NCBI RefSeq assembly: GCF_026781265.1
Contig: NZ_JAKUVC010000002.1
Coordinates: 620,001 to 684,000 of the forward strand
Length of the DNA stretch: 64,000 bases
Direction of reading: 5' to 3'
Source of the DNA: Streptococcus sanguinis
GTDB lineage: Bacteria; Bacillota; Bacilli; Lactobacillales; Streptococcaceae
The notes beneath the pieces are model-generated. The model had not been told where the DNA came from. It made no database searches and saw only the letters and a program-made list of their open reading frames with translations. Position 1 is the first letter of the stretch. Each line of letters begins with the position of its first letter. A program made the translations under genes and the position numbers. Shown piece after piece: positions 16,984-29,655 of the stretch.

Positions 16984-18879
16984 CTACACCTTCTCCGCCA
17001 GTTCTTCCCATTCTAGCATGGCTTCTTCTTGGGCAGCAGTCAGCTGGTCAATTTGCTTCTGGCTCTCCATGAGTTCAGCGGTGTCGTTGGTTTCCTCCAT
17101 GGCTTCCTGAAGCTGACTGATCTGGCTGTCCAAGTCCTCGATTTGCGCTTCTAATTGCTCTAAGCGACGGGCCAAACGGCGCTGTTCTTTCTGGTTTTCC
17201 TTTTGAAGCTGATAGTCATTAGCAGGTGCTGGCTTGTCAGGACTAGTCTGCTCCGTCTCCTCACGCAAGGCTTCCTGCTCTGCCTTTTTCTCTAGGTAGT
17301 AGTCATAATCACCCAGATAAAGGGTGGAGCCTGTCTCAGAGAGCTCAATAATCTGTGTGGCCACGCGGTTGATAAAGTAACGGTCATGGCTGACAAAGAG
17401 CAGGGTGCCGTCAAAGTCAATCAGGGCATTTTCCAGCACTTCCTTGCTGTCAATGTCCAGGTGGTTGGTCGGCTCGTCTAGGATGAGGAAGTTGTTGTTT
17501 TCCATAGACAGCTTGGCTAGAAGTAGCCGCGCCCGCTCTCCACCTGATAGCATGCCGACAGACTTCTTGACATCGTCTCCCGAGAAGAGGAAAGCGCCTA
17601 AGCGATTGCGAATTTCGACCTCTGGCGTCAGCTTGAAGTCATTCCATAGCTCGTCAAGTACCGTGTTGCTGGCAGTCAGTTTGCTCTGGGTTTGGTCATA
17701 GTAGCCCACTTCCACATTAGCTCCCAACTGCTCCTTGCCTCTGATGAAGGGCACTTGACCGATTAGTGATTTAATCAAGGTCGTCTTTCCAATCCCATTT
17801 GGTCCGACAATAGCTACCGCATTAAACTTGCGAATGTCAAGGTTAATCGGCTCCGACAGGACTTCCTCGCCGTAGCCAATAGCTGCGTCTTCCAAGGTCA
17901 GAACAACATTGCCTGAAACCTTATCCGATTTGAAGGTCATATTAGCCGAGCGATTGCCGGTCTCCGGCCTGTCCAAACGCGCCATCTTTTCCAGCTGCTT
18001 GCGACGGGACTGAGCCCGCTTGGTTGTGGAAGCCCGAACCAGATTGCGATTGACAAAGTCCTCCAGCGCAGCGATTTCTTTCTGTTGCTTTTCATAGTTC
18101 TTAGCTTCAGTGGCTAGCTTCTGCTCCTTTTGGACCACAAAGCTAGAGTAATTACCCACATAGCGATCCAAGGAATGCTTGGTCAAATCCAGCGTGATGG
18201 TCGCAACCTTGTCTAGGAAATAACGGTCGTGGCTGACGATGATCAGGGCACCGCTGTAGTTGACTAAGTAAGTCTCTAGCCAGGCAATGGTCTCGATATC
18301 CAAATGGTTGGTCGGCTCGTCCAGGACCAGCAGTTCTGGCTTTTCCAAAAGCATCTTGGCCAGAGCCAGACGGGTATTCTGACCGCCTGACAGTTCAGAA
18401 ATCTTCATCTGCCACATGGACTGGTCAAACTTGAAGCCATTCAAAATAGCTCGAATATCGGCCTCGTAGGTAAAACCACCTTTCTGGCGAAAATCCTCTG
18501 AAAGCTCGTCATACTGGGTCATGAGAGCAGTCAGATCTTCCCCTGACAATTCTCCCATTTGCAGCTCCATCTGCCGCAAGCGCTTCTCTTGCTGAAGCAG
18601 ACTATCAAAGACCAGCAGCATCTCATCGTAGATAGTATTCTCCGACTCAAAGCGGCTGTCCTGTGCCAGATAGGACAGGGAAAGATCTCGTTTTTTATTA
18701 ATCTGACCAGAAGTAGGCTCTTCCTCGCCCACCAAAATCTTGAGCAAAGTTGACTTCCCAGCTCCATTTTTACCGACGAGAGCAATCCGGTCACCCTCAT
18801 CCACCTGCAGGTTAATATTGTCAAAAAGAAGCTCCCCTGCAAAAGAGCGCTCAATCTTGCTTGCTTGTAAAATAATCAT
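16984..18879 (-). CDS. ABC-F family ATPase (YdiF-like)
   Basis: 631 aa from MIILQASKIERSF. Two ABC domains are visible: Walker A GKNGAGKST at 36-44 with signature LSGGQNTRLALAKML, and the second GPNGIGKTT with LSGGERARLLLAKL. Both have Walker B LDEPTNHLD. The interdomain linker (P-site tRNA interaction motif region) lies between them, and a C-terminal coiled coil covers the last ~70 residues. ABC-F proteins act on the ribosome. Length and coiled coil fit the YdiF group, a translation factor rather than an antibiotic-resistance type; this is inference. The promoter -10 ends 6 nt before the ATG and no ribosome binding site exists. Confidence 0.92.
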   Translation of the reverse strand: MIILQASKIERSFAGELLFDNINLQVDEGDRIALVGKNGAGKSTLLKILVGEEEPTSGQINKKRDLSLSYLAQDSRFESENTIYDEMLLVFDSLLQQEKRLRQMELQMGELSGEDLTALMTQYDELSEDFRQKGGFTYEADIRAILNGFKFDQSMWQMKISELSGGQNTRLALAKMLLEKPELLVLDEPTNHLDIETIAWLETYLVNYSGALIIVSHDRYFLDKVATITLDLTKHSLDRYVGNYSSFVVQKEQKLATEAKNYEKQQKEIAALEDFVNRNLVRASTTKRAQSRRKQLEKMARLDRPETGNRSANMTFKSDKVSGNVVLTLEDAAIGYGEEVLSEPINLDIRKFNAVAIVGPNGIGKTTLIKSLIGQVPFIRGKEQLGANVEVGYYDQTQSKLTASNTVLDELWNDFKLTPEVEIRNRLGAFLFSGDDVKKSVGMLSGGERARLLLAKLSMENNNFLILDEPTNHLDIDSKEVLENALIDFDGTLLFVSHDRYFINRVATQIIELSETGSTLYLGDYDYYLEKKAEQEALREETEQTSPDKPAPANDYQLQKENQKEQRRLARRLEQLEAQIEDLDSQISQLQEAMEETNDTAELMESQKQIDQLTAAQEEAMLEWEELAEKV

Positions 18880-18885
18880 AAGACC

Positions 18886-18894
18886 ATTATAGCA
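18886..18894 (-). promoter_or_regulatory. Extended -10 promoter of the ABC-F gene, probably leaderless
   Basis: TGCTATAAT on the minus strand, with 6 nt between the -10 and the ATG. The only alternative start, an in-frame GTG 30 nt upstream, would lie upstream of the promoter and has no ribosome binding site. Confidence 0.7.
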
Positions 18895-18952
18895 GATTTC
18901 CAGAAGCACAGCTATCAGAATTCAAGAGAAAGCGAACTCAGCTCCCCAAAAG

Positions 18953-18980
18953 AAAAAAGACAGCCATACCTGACTGCCTT
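18953..18980 (-). terminator. Terminator after the 121-aa membrane protein
   Basis: On the minus strand AAGGCAG pairs with CTGTCTT (one G-U) and is followed by TTTTTTCTTTT. It overlaps the stop codon of the upstream gene by two bases. Confidence 0.7.
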
Positions 18981-19344
18981 ACATAAAACTATTGAGAATG
19001 AATTGATTCTGCAAAATCAGATAAATTCCCAGCAGAATCAGAACCGCAAAGACAACAAATTTAATCATTCCCTTAATCAGACGAATAACCAGAAGGATAA
19101 TCATGGACCCGACTAGCCACATAAAGGCGGAATTGTGAAAAAATCCCTGAACTGCCTCAATATTCTGACCGAAGAAGACCTGAATGGGCGCTGGAACATG
19201 ATTTTCCCAAGCTGCTGTCACTCCTAGCTGGTTGGCAATCTCATTGCCGCTTTTCCATAACCAGACAAAGATTCCTGAGTTAAAAACAAAGAGAAAAACT
19301 TGCTCTGGAAAGTGTCGAATCAAGTAAAAAATAGATTTTAACAT
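18979..19344 (-). CDS. Hypothetical membrane protein
   Basis: 121 aa. No family recognised. Hydrophobic segments occur at residues ~16-30 and ~75-115; the latter is long enough for two spans (FMWLVGSMIILLVI; FVVFAVLILLGIYLIL). It starts 4 nt after the stop of the matrixin-like protease gene, so the two are almost certainly cotranscribed. It could be an accessory or anchoring partner of that protease; there is no direct evidence. Confidence 0.65.
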   Translation of the reverse strand: MLKSIFYLIRHFPEQVFLFVFNSGIFVWLWKSGNEIANQLGVTAAWENHVPAPIQVFFGQNIEAVQGFFHNSAFMWLVGSMIILLVIRLIKGMIKFVVFAVLILLGIYLILQNQFILNSFM

Positions 19345-19348
19345 AGGC

Positions 19349-20068
19349 TTACGATTGATACAAGTCTTTTACAGCCTGGATATCTGTGGGCTGGATACTG
19401 TAAAATGAGCCTGCTGACTGCATCACTGATTCCTCCTCATTATGGTCTAATCCGATAGCATGGCCCAATTCGTGCGCTGCTGTATTGACAATCCGCTCAT
19501 GAGAATAGGCATAGCGACTGTCCAGCAAGTAGTAACTATTAAGGCGAACCGTGACATGGGTAAACCGCTTGGTTAAGAGATTGGTCTGCGACTCAGCTTC
19601 ACCAGCTGCACTGATGTTGCCATCGTTCATCTCCGTCGCAACAATGTCCGCCTTGTCTTTATCATTGATGATTTGAAAGGTGAAGGCACCTGTTTGATTC
19701 CAAGAATCAATGGCCTCCTTATAGGCTGAACGGAAGGTTTCATTATTTGTATCAATATAAATCGTGGCGCTTGGCTGATCCCAACGAGCCCCTGTTGTTG
19801 CATGCTCATCTGTCAGCTGATCCGTCTGTGTTTCCTCACTGCTGTGAAGCCCCGTGGAAATGCCTTGGTGATTTAAAAATTGATCCACTCTGCCAACAGC
19901 TGTCTGAACAGCCTGCGTCAGTCCCTCGGTGCCCGGCTCTGTCGAAGTGGTAAAATAGAAAATTCCGACAATAACCATAAAGCTCAGGACAAAGGACCAG
20001 GCAAGGCCCCAAACCACGCGCCCAATCAGACGCATGAGGAACCGGATGCTTTTAAAAATAAGTCCCAT
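19349..20068 (-). CDS. Matrixin-type zinc metalloprotease, membrane anchored
   Basis: 239 aa from MGLIFKSIRF, with AAAGGAGG upstream; the longer frame is not supported. An N-terminal hydrophobic anchor (residues ~15-38, VVWGLAWSFVLSFMVIVGIFYF) is followed by a spacer and a C-terminal catalytic domain. The zinc motif HELGHAIGLDH and the downstream Met-turn (SVMQSAG) are those of metzincins of the matrixin family. It should act on the outer face of the membrane. The substrate is unknown. It is paired with the 121-aa membrane protein. Confidence 0.85.
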   Translation of the reverse strand: MGLIFKSIRFLMRLIGRVVWGLAWSFVLSFMVIVGIFYFTTSTEPGTEGLTQAVQTAVGRVDQFLNHQGISTGLHSSEETQTDQLTDEHATTGARWDQPSATIYIDTNNETFRSAYKEAIDSWNQTGAFTFQIINDKDKADIVATEMNDGNISAAGEAESQTNLLTKRFTHVTVRLNSYYLLDSRYAYSHERIVNTAAHELGHAIGLDHNEEESVMQSAGSFYSIQPTDIQAVKDLYQS

Positions 20069-20122
20069 TGCAACCTCCTTTACTAGATTGTAAGAGAACG
20101 TTGATTTTACCACCGCTTTCTT

Positions 20123-20150
20123 AAAGAAGGCTGAAAAATTAGCCTTCTTT
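20123..20150. terminator. Hairpin between endA and the metalloprotease gene
   Basis: AAAGAAGGCT and AGCCTTCTTT form a perfect 10-bp stem around GAAAAATT. Neither side has a long T tract, but it is the best terminator candidate for the murA-epuA-endA unit. Confidence 0.55.
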
Positions 20151-20246
20151 CTATTCTATTAGTATAAAAGAAAATGACTACAAATCTGCAACCATTTCTT
20201 TTCATTCTAATAAATACTCTTTGCAAATCCATTTTTGAGTATCAAA

Positions 20247-21107
20247 TTAAGAACCTCTATCCAGACTGATCCTGCCACTATTATAGTCCAGACGAATCCC
20301 TTTTTGCACATTCGGGATAAAGACATTGAATTCCAGACTGCCATCGCTGGACTTGGCCTCTAGATGAGACCCAACCGGTACTAAATCCGTCTCCGTGGCA
20401 TAAATCAAGGTTACCCGGTAGCGCACCCGCTTGTTCTTATCCAAAGCCTTCCGGATCTTTGTCTCATAGTAATTCTGCCCTGTTGAGTCCGCTTCATTGG
20501 CTTGGTTGGACCAGGCTGTCTGCACAGCGATATTGGCAGGATTGCTGGTAGAGGCATCAAAGCCCTTCAAACCACCGATCAGCGAATAAGCCAAGAGATG
20601 TCCTCGGTCCACAGCATGATTGTACTCACCAGGGAGGTTCTTGAGTTGATGCCAGCCTGCCGGTACCCATGAAGTGTTGGCATTTCCAGTTTCTTCCCGT
20701 TTTTTGTATTGGCGGGTAGACTTGGATAAAAAGGCATTCGCCGCCGTCGGAAGGGTTTTCCCTTGAACAAGCTTGGTCTTATTGTCAGCGTAGGGCTTAC
20801 TAGAAATCCCCGCATCCAAGTCTGTCTTATTTCCATTCACGATAAAGGCGCCAGCTCCATTCCATTCAATGCTGCCTTTGAGCTGAGCTCGGACAGCATC
20901 CGTCAGAACGCTCTCAGCCAGTTCCTGGCTAGGGGTGCCCTGATCTTGGACTTGCCCAACCCTGATTTCTGAATTTGGACTCTGAAGTGGCTGCTGACCA
21001 TCCTGTCCCCAGAAATAGCCAGCCAGAGCCAAAATCAAGGCTAGAGTCAACCCAGCCCAGCCTTGCAGGCTCTTAGAATTCCTTTTCTGACTAGTCTTTC
21101 TTTTCAT
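20247..21107 (-). CDS. endA: DNA-entry nuclease EndA (DRGH family, membrane bound)
   Basis: 286 aa. A single N-terminal membrane anchor ([17 protein letters not shown], residues ~17-33) leads to a DNA/RNA non-specific endonuclease domain with DRGH at 167-170; His170 is the predicted general base, and [13 protein letters not shown] holds the metal-binding Asn. In pneumococcus EndA degrades the non-transforming strand during DNA uptake and also digests neutrophil DNA nets. It follows epuA as in pneumococcus, with murA upstream. Confidence 0.93.
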   Translation of the reverse strand: MKRKTSQKRNSKSLQGWAGLTLALILALAGYFWGQDGQQPLQSPNSEIRVGQVQDQGTPSQELAESVLTDAVRAQLKGSIEWNGAGAFIVNGNKTDLDAGISSKPYADNKTKLVQGKTLPTAANAFLSKSTRQYKKREETGNANTSWVPAGWHQLKNLPGEYNHAVDRGHLLAYSLIGGLKGFDASTSNPANIAVQTAWSNQANEADSTGQNYYETKIRKALDKNKRVRYRVTLIYATETDLVPVGSHLEAKSSDGSLEFNVFIPNVQKGIRLDYNSGRISLDRGS

Positions 21108-21165
21108 CTTCTTTCTTTCAACTTAGCAAACTGGATTCATTTCAGCCAGTCTTTTCAACTAGGAG

Positions 21166-21348
21166 CTAGTTTCCAGTAAACTTCCCGATTAATTCTTGCC
21201 AGGTTTCTGGTGACCAGATAGAGCCCTTACCGTTTCCTATAACATTATAACCAATCATCAAAGCCACGAAAAAGAGAATCACGGCTACCAAGAGAACCAG
21301 TAAAACAAGGCCAATCTGTCGCCCTAAATATTTAAGATTTTCACTCAT
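21166..21348 (-). CDS. epuA: EpuA-like small membrane protein (PF11772 type)
   Basis: 60 aa with one membrane helix (residues ~12-34) and a short external C terminus ([23 protein letters not shown]). This is the EpuA family, often mislabelled as an RNA polymerase beta subunit. Its ATG lies 8 nt inside the end of murA, so translation is coupled. The position immediately before endA is conserved in streptococci. Function unknown. Confidence 0.85.
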   Translation of the reverse strand: MSENLKYLGRQIGLVLLVLLVAVILFFVALMIGYNVIGNGKGSIWSPETWQELIGKFTGN

Positions 21349-22621
21349 CGTCTTCTTCCTTTACACGCTTCATTTTGGCTCCCAAGGCTGCCAATTTCTC
21401 ATGGAATTTATAGTAGCCTCGGTCTAAGTGTACAAGCTTGCTGACCTTAGTCTCGCCTTCAGCAATCAAGCCCATCAGAATCAAAGTCGCACTGGCCCGG
21501 AGGTCTGTTGACATGACTTCAGCTCCCTGAAGACTGCCGCCGCCCCAGATGCGAGCTGTGTCACGCATGATATCAGAGTGCAACCCCATCCGACGCATTT
21601 CCTCTAGATGCTGGAAGCGGTTCTCAAAGACGGTCTCAATCATCGTAGACTCGCCCTTGGCCATGGCCATGAGCGCCGTAAACTGAGCCTGCATGTCGGT
21701 AGGGAAGCCCGGATAAGGAAGGGTCTTGACCGAAACTGGTCTCAGCTTCGAAACATCAGAACGAATCCGAATCCCTTCATCTTCCTCTGTCACTTCCACT
21801 CCCATTTCCTGCATTTTGGAAAGCAGGGGACGATTGTGCTCCCAAATGGCATCCTCAATCAGCAAGTCACCGCTGGTCATAGCTGCAGCAACCATAAAAG
21901 TTCCTGCTTCAATACGGTCTTGAACCACATTATGCTTAGCCCCGCGCAGCTGATCCACTCCAACAATAGTCAGAGTCTCAGTACCTGCTCCTCTGACCTT
22001 GGCTCCCATTTCATTCAAAAAGAGAGCTAGGTCAACGATTTCAGGCTCCCGAGCAGCATTTTCAATCACTGTCGTACCTTGAGCCAGTGTTGCAGCCATC
22101 ATGATGTTTTGCGTTGCTCCCACACTGGGAAAGTCCATGTAAATGTGGGCCCCCTTGAGCCGCTCTGCCTTCGCTTCGATGTAACCCGCTGTTTGGGTAA
22201 TCTGAGCGCCCATGGCTTCAAGACCTTTTAGGTGCAAGTCAATAGGCCGACTGCCAATCGTACAGCCGCCTGGCATGGAAACCTTAGCGTGACCATTACG
22301 AGCCAGGACTGGACCCAAAACAACGATAGACGCCCGCATTTTGCTGACGTATTTATATGGCGCCTCCTCTGACAGAGGTTGAGTGGCGTCCACAACAACT
22401 GTATTTTCTTCCTGATTAAAATCCACCTGAGTGTTTAAACCGCGGACCACATTGTTCATAGTAAAGACATCAGACAAGACCGGAACATTTTTCAAAACAG
22501 ACTGGCCCTCACTAGCCAAGACTGTTGCTGCCAAGAGAGGCAGCACCGCATTTTTTGCTCCTTCAATCTTGACCCTTCCGACCAAGCGATTATCTCCACC
22601 TTGAATAATAATTTTTTCCAT
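21341..22621 (-). CDS. murA: UDP-N-acetylglucosamine 1-carboxyvinyltransferase
   Basis: 426 aa, full length. The catalytic cysteine is Cys120 in [15 protein letters not shown], where fosfomycin binds; [10 protein letters not shown] near residue 23 is the substrate-binding segment. It transfers enolpyruvate from PEP to UDP-GlcNAc, the first committed step of peptidoglycan synthesis. Streptococci carry two paralogues; I cannot tell from this window alone whether this is MurA1 or MurA2. Its upstream neighbour is a DUF1146 gene, as in many Firmicutes. Confidence 0.95.
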   Translation of the reverse strand: MEKIIIQGGDNRLVGRVKIEGAKNAVLPLLAATVLASEGQSVLKNVPVLSDVFTMNNVVRGLNTQVDFNQEENTVVVDATQPLSEEAPYKYVSKMRASIVVLGPVLARNGHAKVSMPGGCTIGSRPIDLHLKGLEAMGAQITQTAGYIEAKAERLKGAHIYMDFPSVGATQNIMMAATLAQGTTVIENAAREPEIVDLALFLNEMGAKVRGAGTETLTIVGVDQLRGAKHNVVQDRIEAGTFMVAAAMTSGDLLIEDAIWEHNRPLLSKMQEMGVEVTEEDEGIRIRSDVSKLRPVSVKTLPYPGFPTDMQAQFTALMAMAKGESTMIETVFENRFQHLEEMRRMGLHSDIMRDTARIWGGGSLQGAEVMSTDLRASATLILMGLIAEGETKVSKLVHLDRGYYKFHEKLAALGAKMKRVKEEDDE

Positions 22622-22688
22622 ACCGATTCCTTACTCTAAATTTTTAAAATCATCCATACTATCATACCATAAAATCAAAAATATGACC

Positions 22689-22919
22689 TTATAAAGTACC
22701 ATTAAAAATCGCCCGGCTCATATCGTAAATACCAATGAAGAAAAGGCTGACTAAATAGCCCAAGGCAATACTGAACAAGAGAATCAAAAAGCGAATCTTC
22801 ATCGCATTTTCGGCATTAACCTTGAAAAACCTCTCCCACTCAACAACCGTTGACAGCAGATGAAAGGCAAAGAAAATAAAGAGCAAATGACTGCATAATT
22901 TAAAAATAACTTCTACCAT
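22689..22919 (-). CDS. DUF1146 small membrane protein (YwzB-like)
   Basis: 76 aa with two membrane helices (residues ~4-25 and ~43-66). The motif WERFFKVN between them is typical of DUF1146. Function unknown; it lies between the ATP synthase operon and murA in many Firmicutes. There is no ribosome binding site: the promoter -10 ends 7 nt before the ATG, so the mRNA is probably leaderless. Confidence 0.82.
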   Translation of the reverse strand: MVEVIFKLCSHLLFIFFAFHLLSTVVEWERFFKVNAENAMKIRFLILLFSIALGYLVSLFFIGIYDMSRAIFNGTL

Positions 22920-22926
22920 AACTTTT

Positions 22927-22935
22927 ATTATACCA
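22927..22935 (-). promoter_or_regulatory. Extended -10 promoter of the DUF1146 gene, probably leaderless
   Basis: TGGTATAAT on the minus strand is a perfect TATAAT with TGn extension, 7 nt before the ATG. Confidence 0.65.
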
Positions 22936-22987
22936 CAAGACTCCAGTCAAGGACGAACTAAACAGTCCTTCCCTTTTTCTTTGGAAA

Positions 22988-23018
22988 AGAAAACTGAGAC
23001 AGACCTGCCTCAGTTTTT
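22988..23018. terminator. Terminator of the ATP synthase operon
   Basis: AAACTGAGACAG and CTGCCTCAGTTT pair almost perfectly. In the operon direction the stem is followed by TTTTCTTTT, and the opposite side also has T5. Confidence 0.85.
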
Positions 23019-23095
23019 CGTATTCAGTTTGTATTCAAGAAACCAAATCTCGTCAGATGAAGGATGACTTCCATCAATCTAGGCAAAATAACTTC

Positions 23096-23515
23096 TTATA
23101 ATCTTGTTCCGACATTGATCCGGTTAATCGCCCGCTGCAGGGCAATCTTAGCCCGGCGTTCTTGGTCAATCAAATGCTTATCATGTGCTTCTTCAATTTC
23201 TTGCTCAGCTCGGAGCTTAGCACGCTCAGCCCGACTAATGTCGATATCTCGCTCACGCTCAGCTGAGTCCGCCACAATAGTAATGACATTATCTGCAATT
23301 TCAATGATTCCGCCATTAACCGCAATCCAGTCGATATGCTTGTCATCATCAATCCGGCGCACCTTGACCTGATCTACTTCTAAAACAGCGATGGTATTGA
23401 TGTGGCGGGGCAAAATCCCCAGCTCACCATCAATGGTCTTTACGGAAACAAATGCAGCATGGTGATCATAAATAAGACCATCCGGTGTCACGATTTGTAC
23501 TGTCATTTGAGCCAT
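23096..23515 (-). CDS. atpC: F-ATPase epsilon subunit
   Basis: 139 aa. The start at the second of two adjacent ATGs is preferred because GAGG is spaced 6 nt from it and touches the first. The N-terminal beta sandwich ([34 protein letters not shown]) and C-terminal helical pair are complete. Epsilon is part of the central stalk and limits ATP hydrolysis. It is the last gene of the operon. Confidence 0.95.
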   Translation of the reverse strand: MAQMTVQIVTPDGLIYDHHAAFVSVKTIDGELGILPRHINTIAVLEVDQVKVRRIDDDKHIDWIAVNGGIIEIADNVITIVADSAERERDIDISRAERAKLRAEQEIEEAHDKHLIDQERRAKIALQRAINRINVGTRL

Positions 23516-23525
23516 CATTCACCTC

Positions 23526-24953
<1,428 letters not shown>

Positions 24954-24970
24954 CTAATTCATTTGTGGCC

Positions 24971-25852
24971 TTATTCTAGGGCACTTGCACCCGCCACGAT
25001 TTCAGTAATTTCCTGCGTAATGGCAGCCTGCCGAGCGCGGTTATACTGAATAGTCAAATCACTGATGACCTTTTTAGCATTGTCTGTCGCTGTCTGCATA
25101 GCAGTCATACCGGCAGCATTCTCCGCCGTCTTGGCATCAATAATGGCACCGTAAATCATGCTCTCTGCAAATTGGGGTAGCAGTTGGTCCAAGATAGAAT
25201 CCCGACTGGATTCCAGTTCCAGATTCAGCGTATAATCTTCATCAGCTTCATTAGGGTCCAAGTCAATGATTGGCAGCATCTGCTCCACCCGCATCTGACT
25301 GGTCAGACTGTTGACGTGGTGGTTATAGCAGACATAGAGCTCATCAAAGAGCTCATTCTGATACATCTCAATGGTCTTGCTAATAATTTTACGGACCTCA
25401 TCAAAACTAGGCTGGTCTGCAAGGCCACGCAGCTCATAAACTGGCTGAATGCCCCGAGCTCGGAAGAAATCAGCACCGACACTTCCGATACAGATGACTT
25501 CAAAGTCCTCTCCAGTTGGATGGTACTCAGCTTTCAGCTCCATCAAAGCCTTAAGGATGGTCGCATTATAGCCACCTACCAGACCGCGGTCAGAAGTAAT
25601 GACGATATAGGCTGATTTCTTAACTGGCCGACTGATTAACATCGAGTGATGATGAGCATTTTCAGCCTCGTGGCCATGCAGCATATCTGTAACTAACTTA
25701 CGCACTTTCTGGGCATAGACCTGAAAGTTCTTAGCTGCTTCCTCAGATTTTCCCAGCTTAGCAGCAGAAACCATCTGCATGGCATTGGTGATTTGACTGG
25801 TATTTTTCGTGGATGCAATTTTATTTTTAATATCATTTAATGAAACTGCCAT
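24971..25852 (-). CDS. atpG: F-ATPase gamma subunit
   Basis: 293 aa. The N-terminal [33 protein letters not shown] and the C-terminal [23 protein letters not shown] form the rotating coiled coil. The Rossmann-like middle domain is of normal length. Confidence 0.97.
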   Translation of the reverse strand: MAVSLNDIKNKIASTKNTSQITNAMQMVSAAKLGKSEEAAKNFQVYAQKVRKLVTDMLHGHEAENAHHHSMLISRPVKKSAYIVITSDRGLVGGYNATILKALMELKAEYHPTGEDFEVICIGSVGADFFRARGIQPVYELRGLADQPSFDEVRKIISKTIEMYQNELFDELYVCYNHHVNSLTSQMRVEQMLPIIDLDPNEADEDYTLNLELESSRDSILDQLLPQFAESMIYGAIIDAKTAENAAGMTAMQTATDNAKKVISDLTIQYNRARQAAITQEITEIVAGASALE

Positions 25853-25867
25853 CTGACACCTCTATTC

Positions 25868-27376
<1,509 letters not shown>

Positions 27377-27388
27377 TCACACCACTTT

Positions 27389-27925
27389 CTATTTCAATTT
27401 TTCTTTTACGACTTGCAATTGACGTTTGATGCTTGCATCAATTGTTTTGTTATTGGCAGAGATGACAAAGCCGCCAATCAAGCTGCTGTCCAATTCTTCC
27501 TTGAGCGAGCGGACTTTTAGGCCCATCTTCTGCTCAATAACCGGTCGAATCTTCTCCTTCTGACTGGCTGTCAAAGGCTGAACAGAGCGCAGCGTCACCT
27601 CAAACTCATTGCTGATCTTTTCAAGCTGGTGCTGACTCTCCAGCACAATCTCATAAAAGAGGTCCTCACGATGATTGAGAATGACGATTTCAATCAGATT
27701 ATCAAGCAGCTGGGAGCCTGAGTTTTGAAAGAGCCGCAGACTCTTCTCTTTCTCATGGTCACTGATGCCGATATGTGACAAAAAGTCAGCAAGGCCGGTC
27801 TCCGCGAAAACAGCCTTAATCTGACTCAGTTTTTCAAAAACATCTTCTTGCTGACCTTTTTCAAAGACCGTCTGAACAAAAGGCAAAGCATATTTCTCAA
27901 TGATTGCATATTGCTTCTTATCCAT
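27389..27925 (-). CDS. atpH: F-ATPase delta subunit
   Basis: 178 aa, OSCP/delta family, joining F1 to the peripheral stalk. The C-terminal motif LIGGFVISANNKTIDASIKRQL is typical. Its ATG overlaps the atpF stop by one base. Confidence 0.95.
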   Translation of the reverse strand: MDKKQYAIIEKYALPFVQTVFEKGQQEDVFEKLSQIKAVFAETGLADFLSHIGISDHEKEKSLRLFQNSGSQLLDNLIEIVILNHREDLFYEIVLESQHQLEKISNEFEVTLRSVQPLTASQKEKIRPVIEQKMGLKVRSLKEELDSSLIGGFVISANNKTIDASIKRQLQVVKEKLK

Positions 27926-28419
27926 CAGGCATCTCCTAACTGTTTGATATAGCGGTCAATGAGCTCGCTTTGAGCTTCCTTATCCAGCTCCTGGCTCAGA
28001 ATCTTACTGGCCAGAGTCACAGTCAAATCAGCTACTTCTCCTTTGATGCTGCTCATAGCCTCTGCCTTGTTTTGGGCAATTTCCTGATTGGCTTTAGCCT
28101 TCAAGCGCCCTGCTTCTTCTGCTGCATCAGCTAGGATTCCAGCCTTGTTCTTCTCAGCTGTCTCCTTAGCTGTCTCAACGATAGAAACTGCTTCGACCCG
28201 ACTGCCTGCAAGAGCTTCCTCACGCTTTTGCGCCAAGTCTTCAGCTTTCTTACGGGCCGCTTCCGCACCGTCAATATCGTCTGAAATCTTTTGAGCACGC
28301 TGATCTAAAATCCCGATAATATTGCCCCAAGCAAACTTCTTAATGAGAAATACTAAAAGAAGAAAGGAGCCGGCAATCAAGATAAAGTTGCCAATAATTT
28401 CACCTATGGTTATATTCAT
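27925..28419 (-). CDS. atpF: F-ATPase b subunit
   Basis: 164 aa. One N-terminal membrane helix ([19 protein letters not shown]) is followed by a long charged coiled coil rich in Ala, Glu and Lys, the peripheral stalk. Confidence 0.96.
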   Translation of the reverse strand: MNITIGEIIGNFILIAGSFLLLVFLIKKFAWGNIIGILDQRAQKISDDIDGAEAARKKAEDLAQKREEALAGSRVEAVSIVETAKETAEKNKAGILADAAEEAGRLKAKANQEIAQNKAEAMSSIKGEVADLTVTLASKILSQELDKEAQSELIDRYIKQLGDA

Positions 28420-28437
28420 TTTCTCTATCCTTTCTTT

Positions 28438-29154
28438 TTATTCTACCTCACCATTAATCTTTTTACCAAGATACATAGATGTTAGCATGGTAAAAACATA
28501 GGCTTGGATACAGGAGATAAAAACGGAAAAACCAGTCCAAACCATGTTCATAATAAAGGCAATCGGATACCAATAAGCCGCTTGATTTGCCCACATGAGG
28601 AGCAAGCCAGCCAGTACCTCACCTGCAAAAATGTTTCCATAAATCCGCAAGGCTAGAGAAGCAAAATTGGTAAATTCTTCCAAGATATTCATGGGTGTCA
28701 TGATACCCGGAGTCACAAAACCTTTTAGATATCCTTTTATCCCTTGACGTCGGACTCCTTCCACATGACAGAAAATCGTCACCAAAAGAGAGAATCCTAA
28801 GTCAAAAGCGAGATTGGCTGTCGGCGATGTCCAGAGATTAAAGCCATTGGTTGTCTGAACCTTAGCCATCAATCCCAAGTTATTAGCCACCACTACGAAA
28901 AGAAAGAGGGAGAATAGAAAGAGCGAATAATTCTTCATATAATGCTCGCCAATATTTCCCTTGGTAAAATCCATGACAAAGTCATAGACAGATTCCAGAG
29001 CATTCTGCTTTCGTGACGGCTTAATCGTCATCTTTCGACTTGCCCAATAAACAAATCCAAAAGTTACAAGCACCGTCAGCAGGGTCATGGCCAGCAGGGT
29101 CAAATCAAAGGTCACAGGACCGACATTGATAGTTGGATTGATACTTTCTTCCAA
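28438..29154 (-). CDS. atpB: F-ATPase a subunit
   Basis: 238 aa with five to six membrane helices. The essential arginine for proton transfer lies in the helix around [19 protein letters not shown]. It follows atpE, the order seen in streptococci. Confidence 0.96.
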   Translation of the reverse strand: MEESINPTINVGPVTFDLTLLAMTLLTVLVTFGFVYWASRKMTIKPSRKQNALESVYDFVMDFTKGNIGEHYMKNYSLFLFSLFLFVVVANNLGLMAKVQTTNGFNLWTSPTANLAFDLGFSLLVTIFCHVEGVRRQGIKGYLKGFVTPGIMTPMNILEEFTNFASLALRIYGNIFAGEVLAGLLLMWANQAAYWYPIAFIMNMVWTGFSVFISCIQAYVFTMLTSMYLGKKINGEVE

Positions 29155-29189
29155 CAGATGACACCCCCTTTTCTAAAGAGAATTCTTTC

Positions 29190-29390
29190 TTATTTGATAA
29201 CAAAGGCCATAGCCAGCGTTACAAAGAAAGTACCTTCGACAAAGGCAATTCCCAAGATTAGGAGGCTTCTCAATTGACCGATAATTTCTGGCTGACGAGA
29301 CGCTGCCTTAAATAAATTACTCATAATCAAACCTTCAGCAATTGATACGCCAAAGCAGGCAAAACAAAGTCCTAAAAATGTTAAATTCAT
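29190..29390 (-). CDS. atpE: F-ATPase c subunit
   Basis: 66 aa, two membrane helices around the loop [14 protein letters not shown]. The proton-binding carboxylate is Glu52 in AFVEGTFF. Residues of the streptococcal c subunit are the known target of optochin. It is the first gene, with AAGGAG before the ATG. Confidence 0.95.
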   Translation of the reverse strand: MNLTFLGLCFACFGVSIAEGLIMSNLFKAASRQPEIIGQLRSLLILGIAFVEGTFFVTLAMAFVIK

Positions 29391-29427
29391 GATGACTTCT
29401 CCTTAATATTTTTTAAATTACTTCCTT

Positions 29428-29456
29428 AGTTTACTCCTAAAATATCGAATAGTCAA
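29428..29456 (-). promoter_or_regulatory. ATP synthase operon promoter
   Basis: On the minus strand TTGACT (29456-29451), a 17-nt spacer and TAAACT (29433-29428), 37 nt before atpE. Confidence 0.65.
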
Positions 29457-29470
29457 TCTTTTGCCACCAT

Positions 29471-29484
29471 TGTAAGCGTTTTTT
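29471..29484 (+). promoter_or_regulatory. cre-like CcpA site upstream of the atp promoter
   Basis: TGTAAGCGTTTTTT matches 12 of 14 positions of TGWAANCGNTNWCA. It lies about 15 nt upstream of the -35, a position that would suit activation rather than blockage. The remaining intergenic sequence to 29611 shows nothing I can name. Confidence 0.4.
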
Positions 29485-29611
29485 GTTTTTTTCTTTTGTT
29501 ATATAAAATTTTTTACCAAAATCAATTAAATAATTATCAACATACAAACTATTCTGCTATGTAAATAAGAAGAAACTAGCTAGAATTTTACTTATTTCCT
29601 ATATTTTTAAA

Positions 29612-29642
29612 AGAAAAAAGAGCAAAGTGATTATTTGCTCTT
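29612..29642 (-). terminator. Intrinsic terminator of manA
   Basis: On the minus strand AAGAGCAAA pairs perfectly with TTTGCTCTT and is followed by TTTTCTTTT. Confidence 0.88.
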
Positions 29643-29655
29643 GAATTTTCTATGA

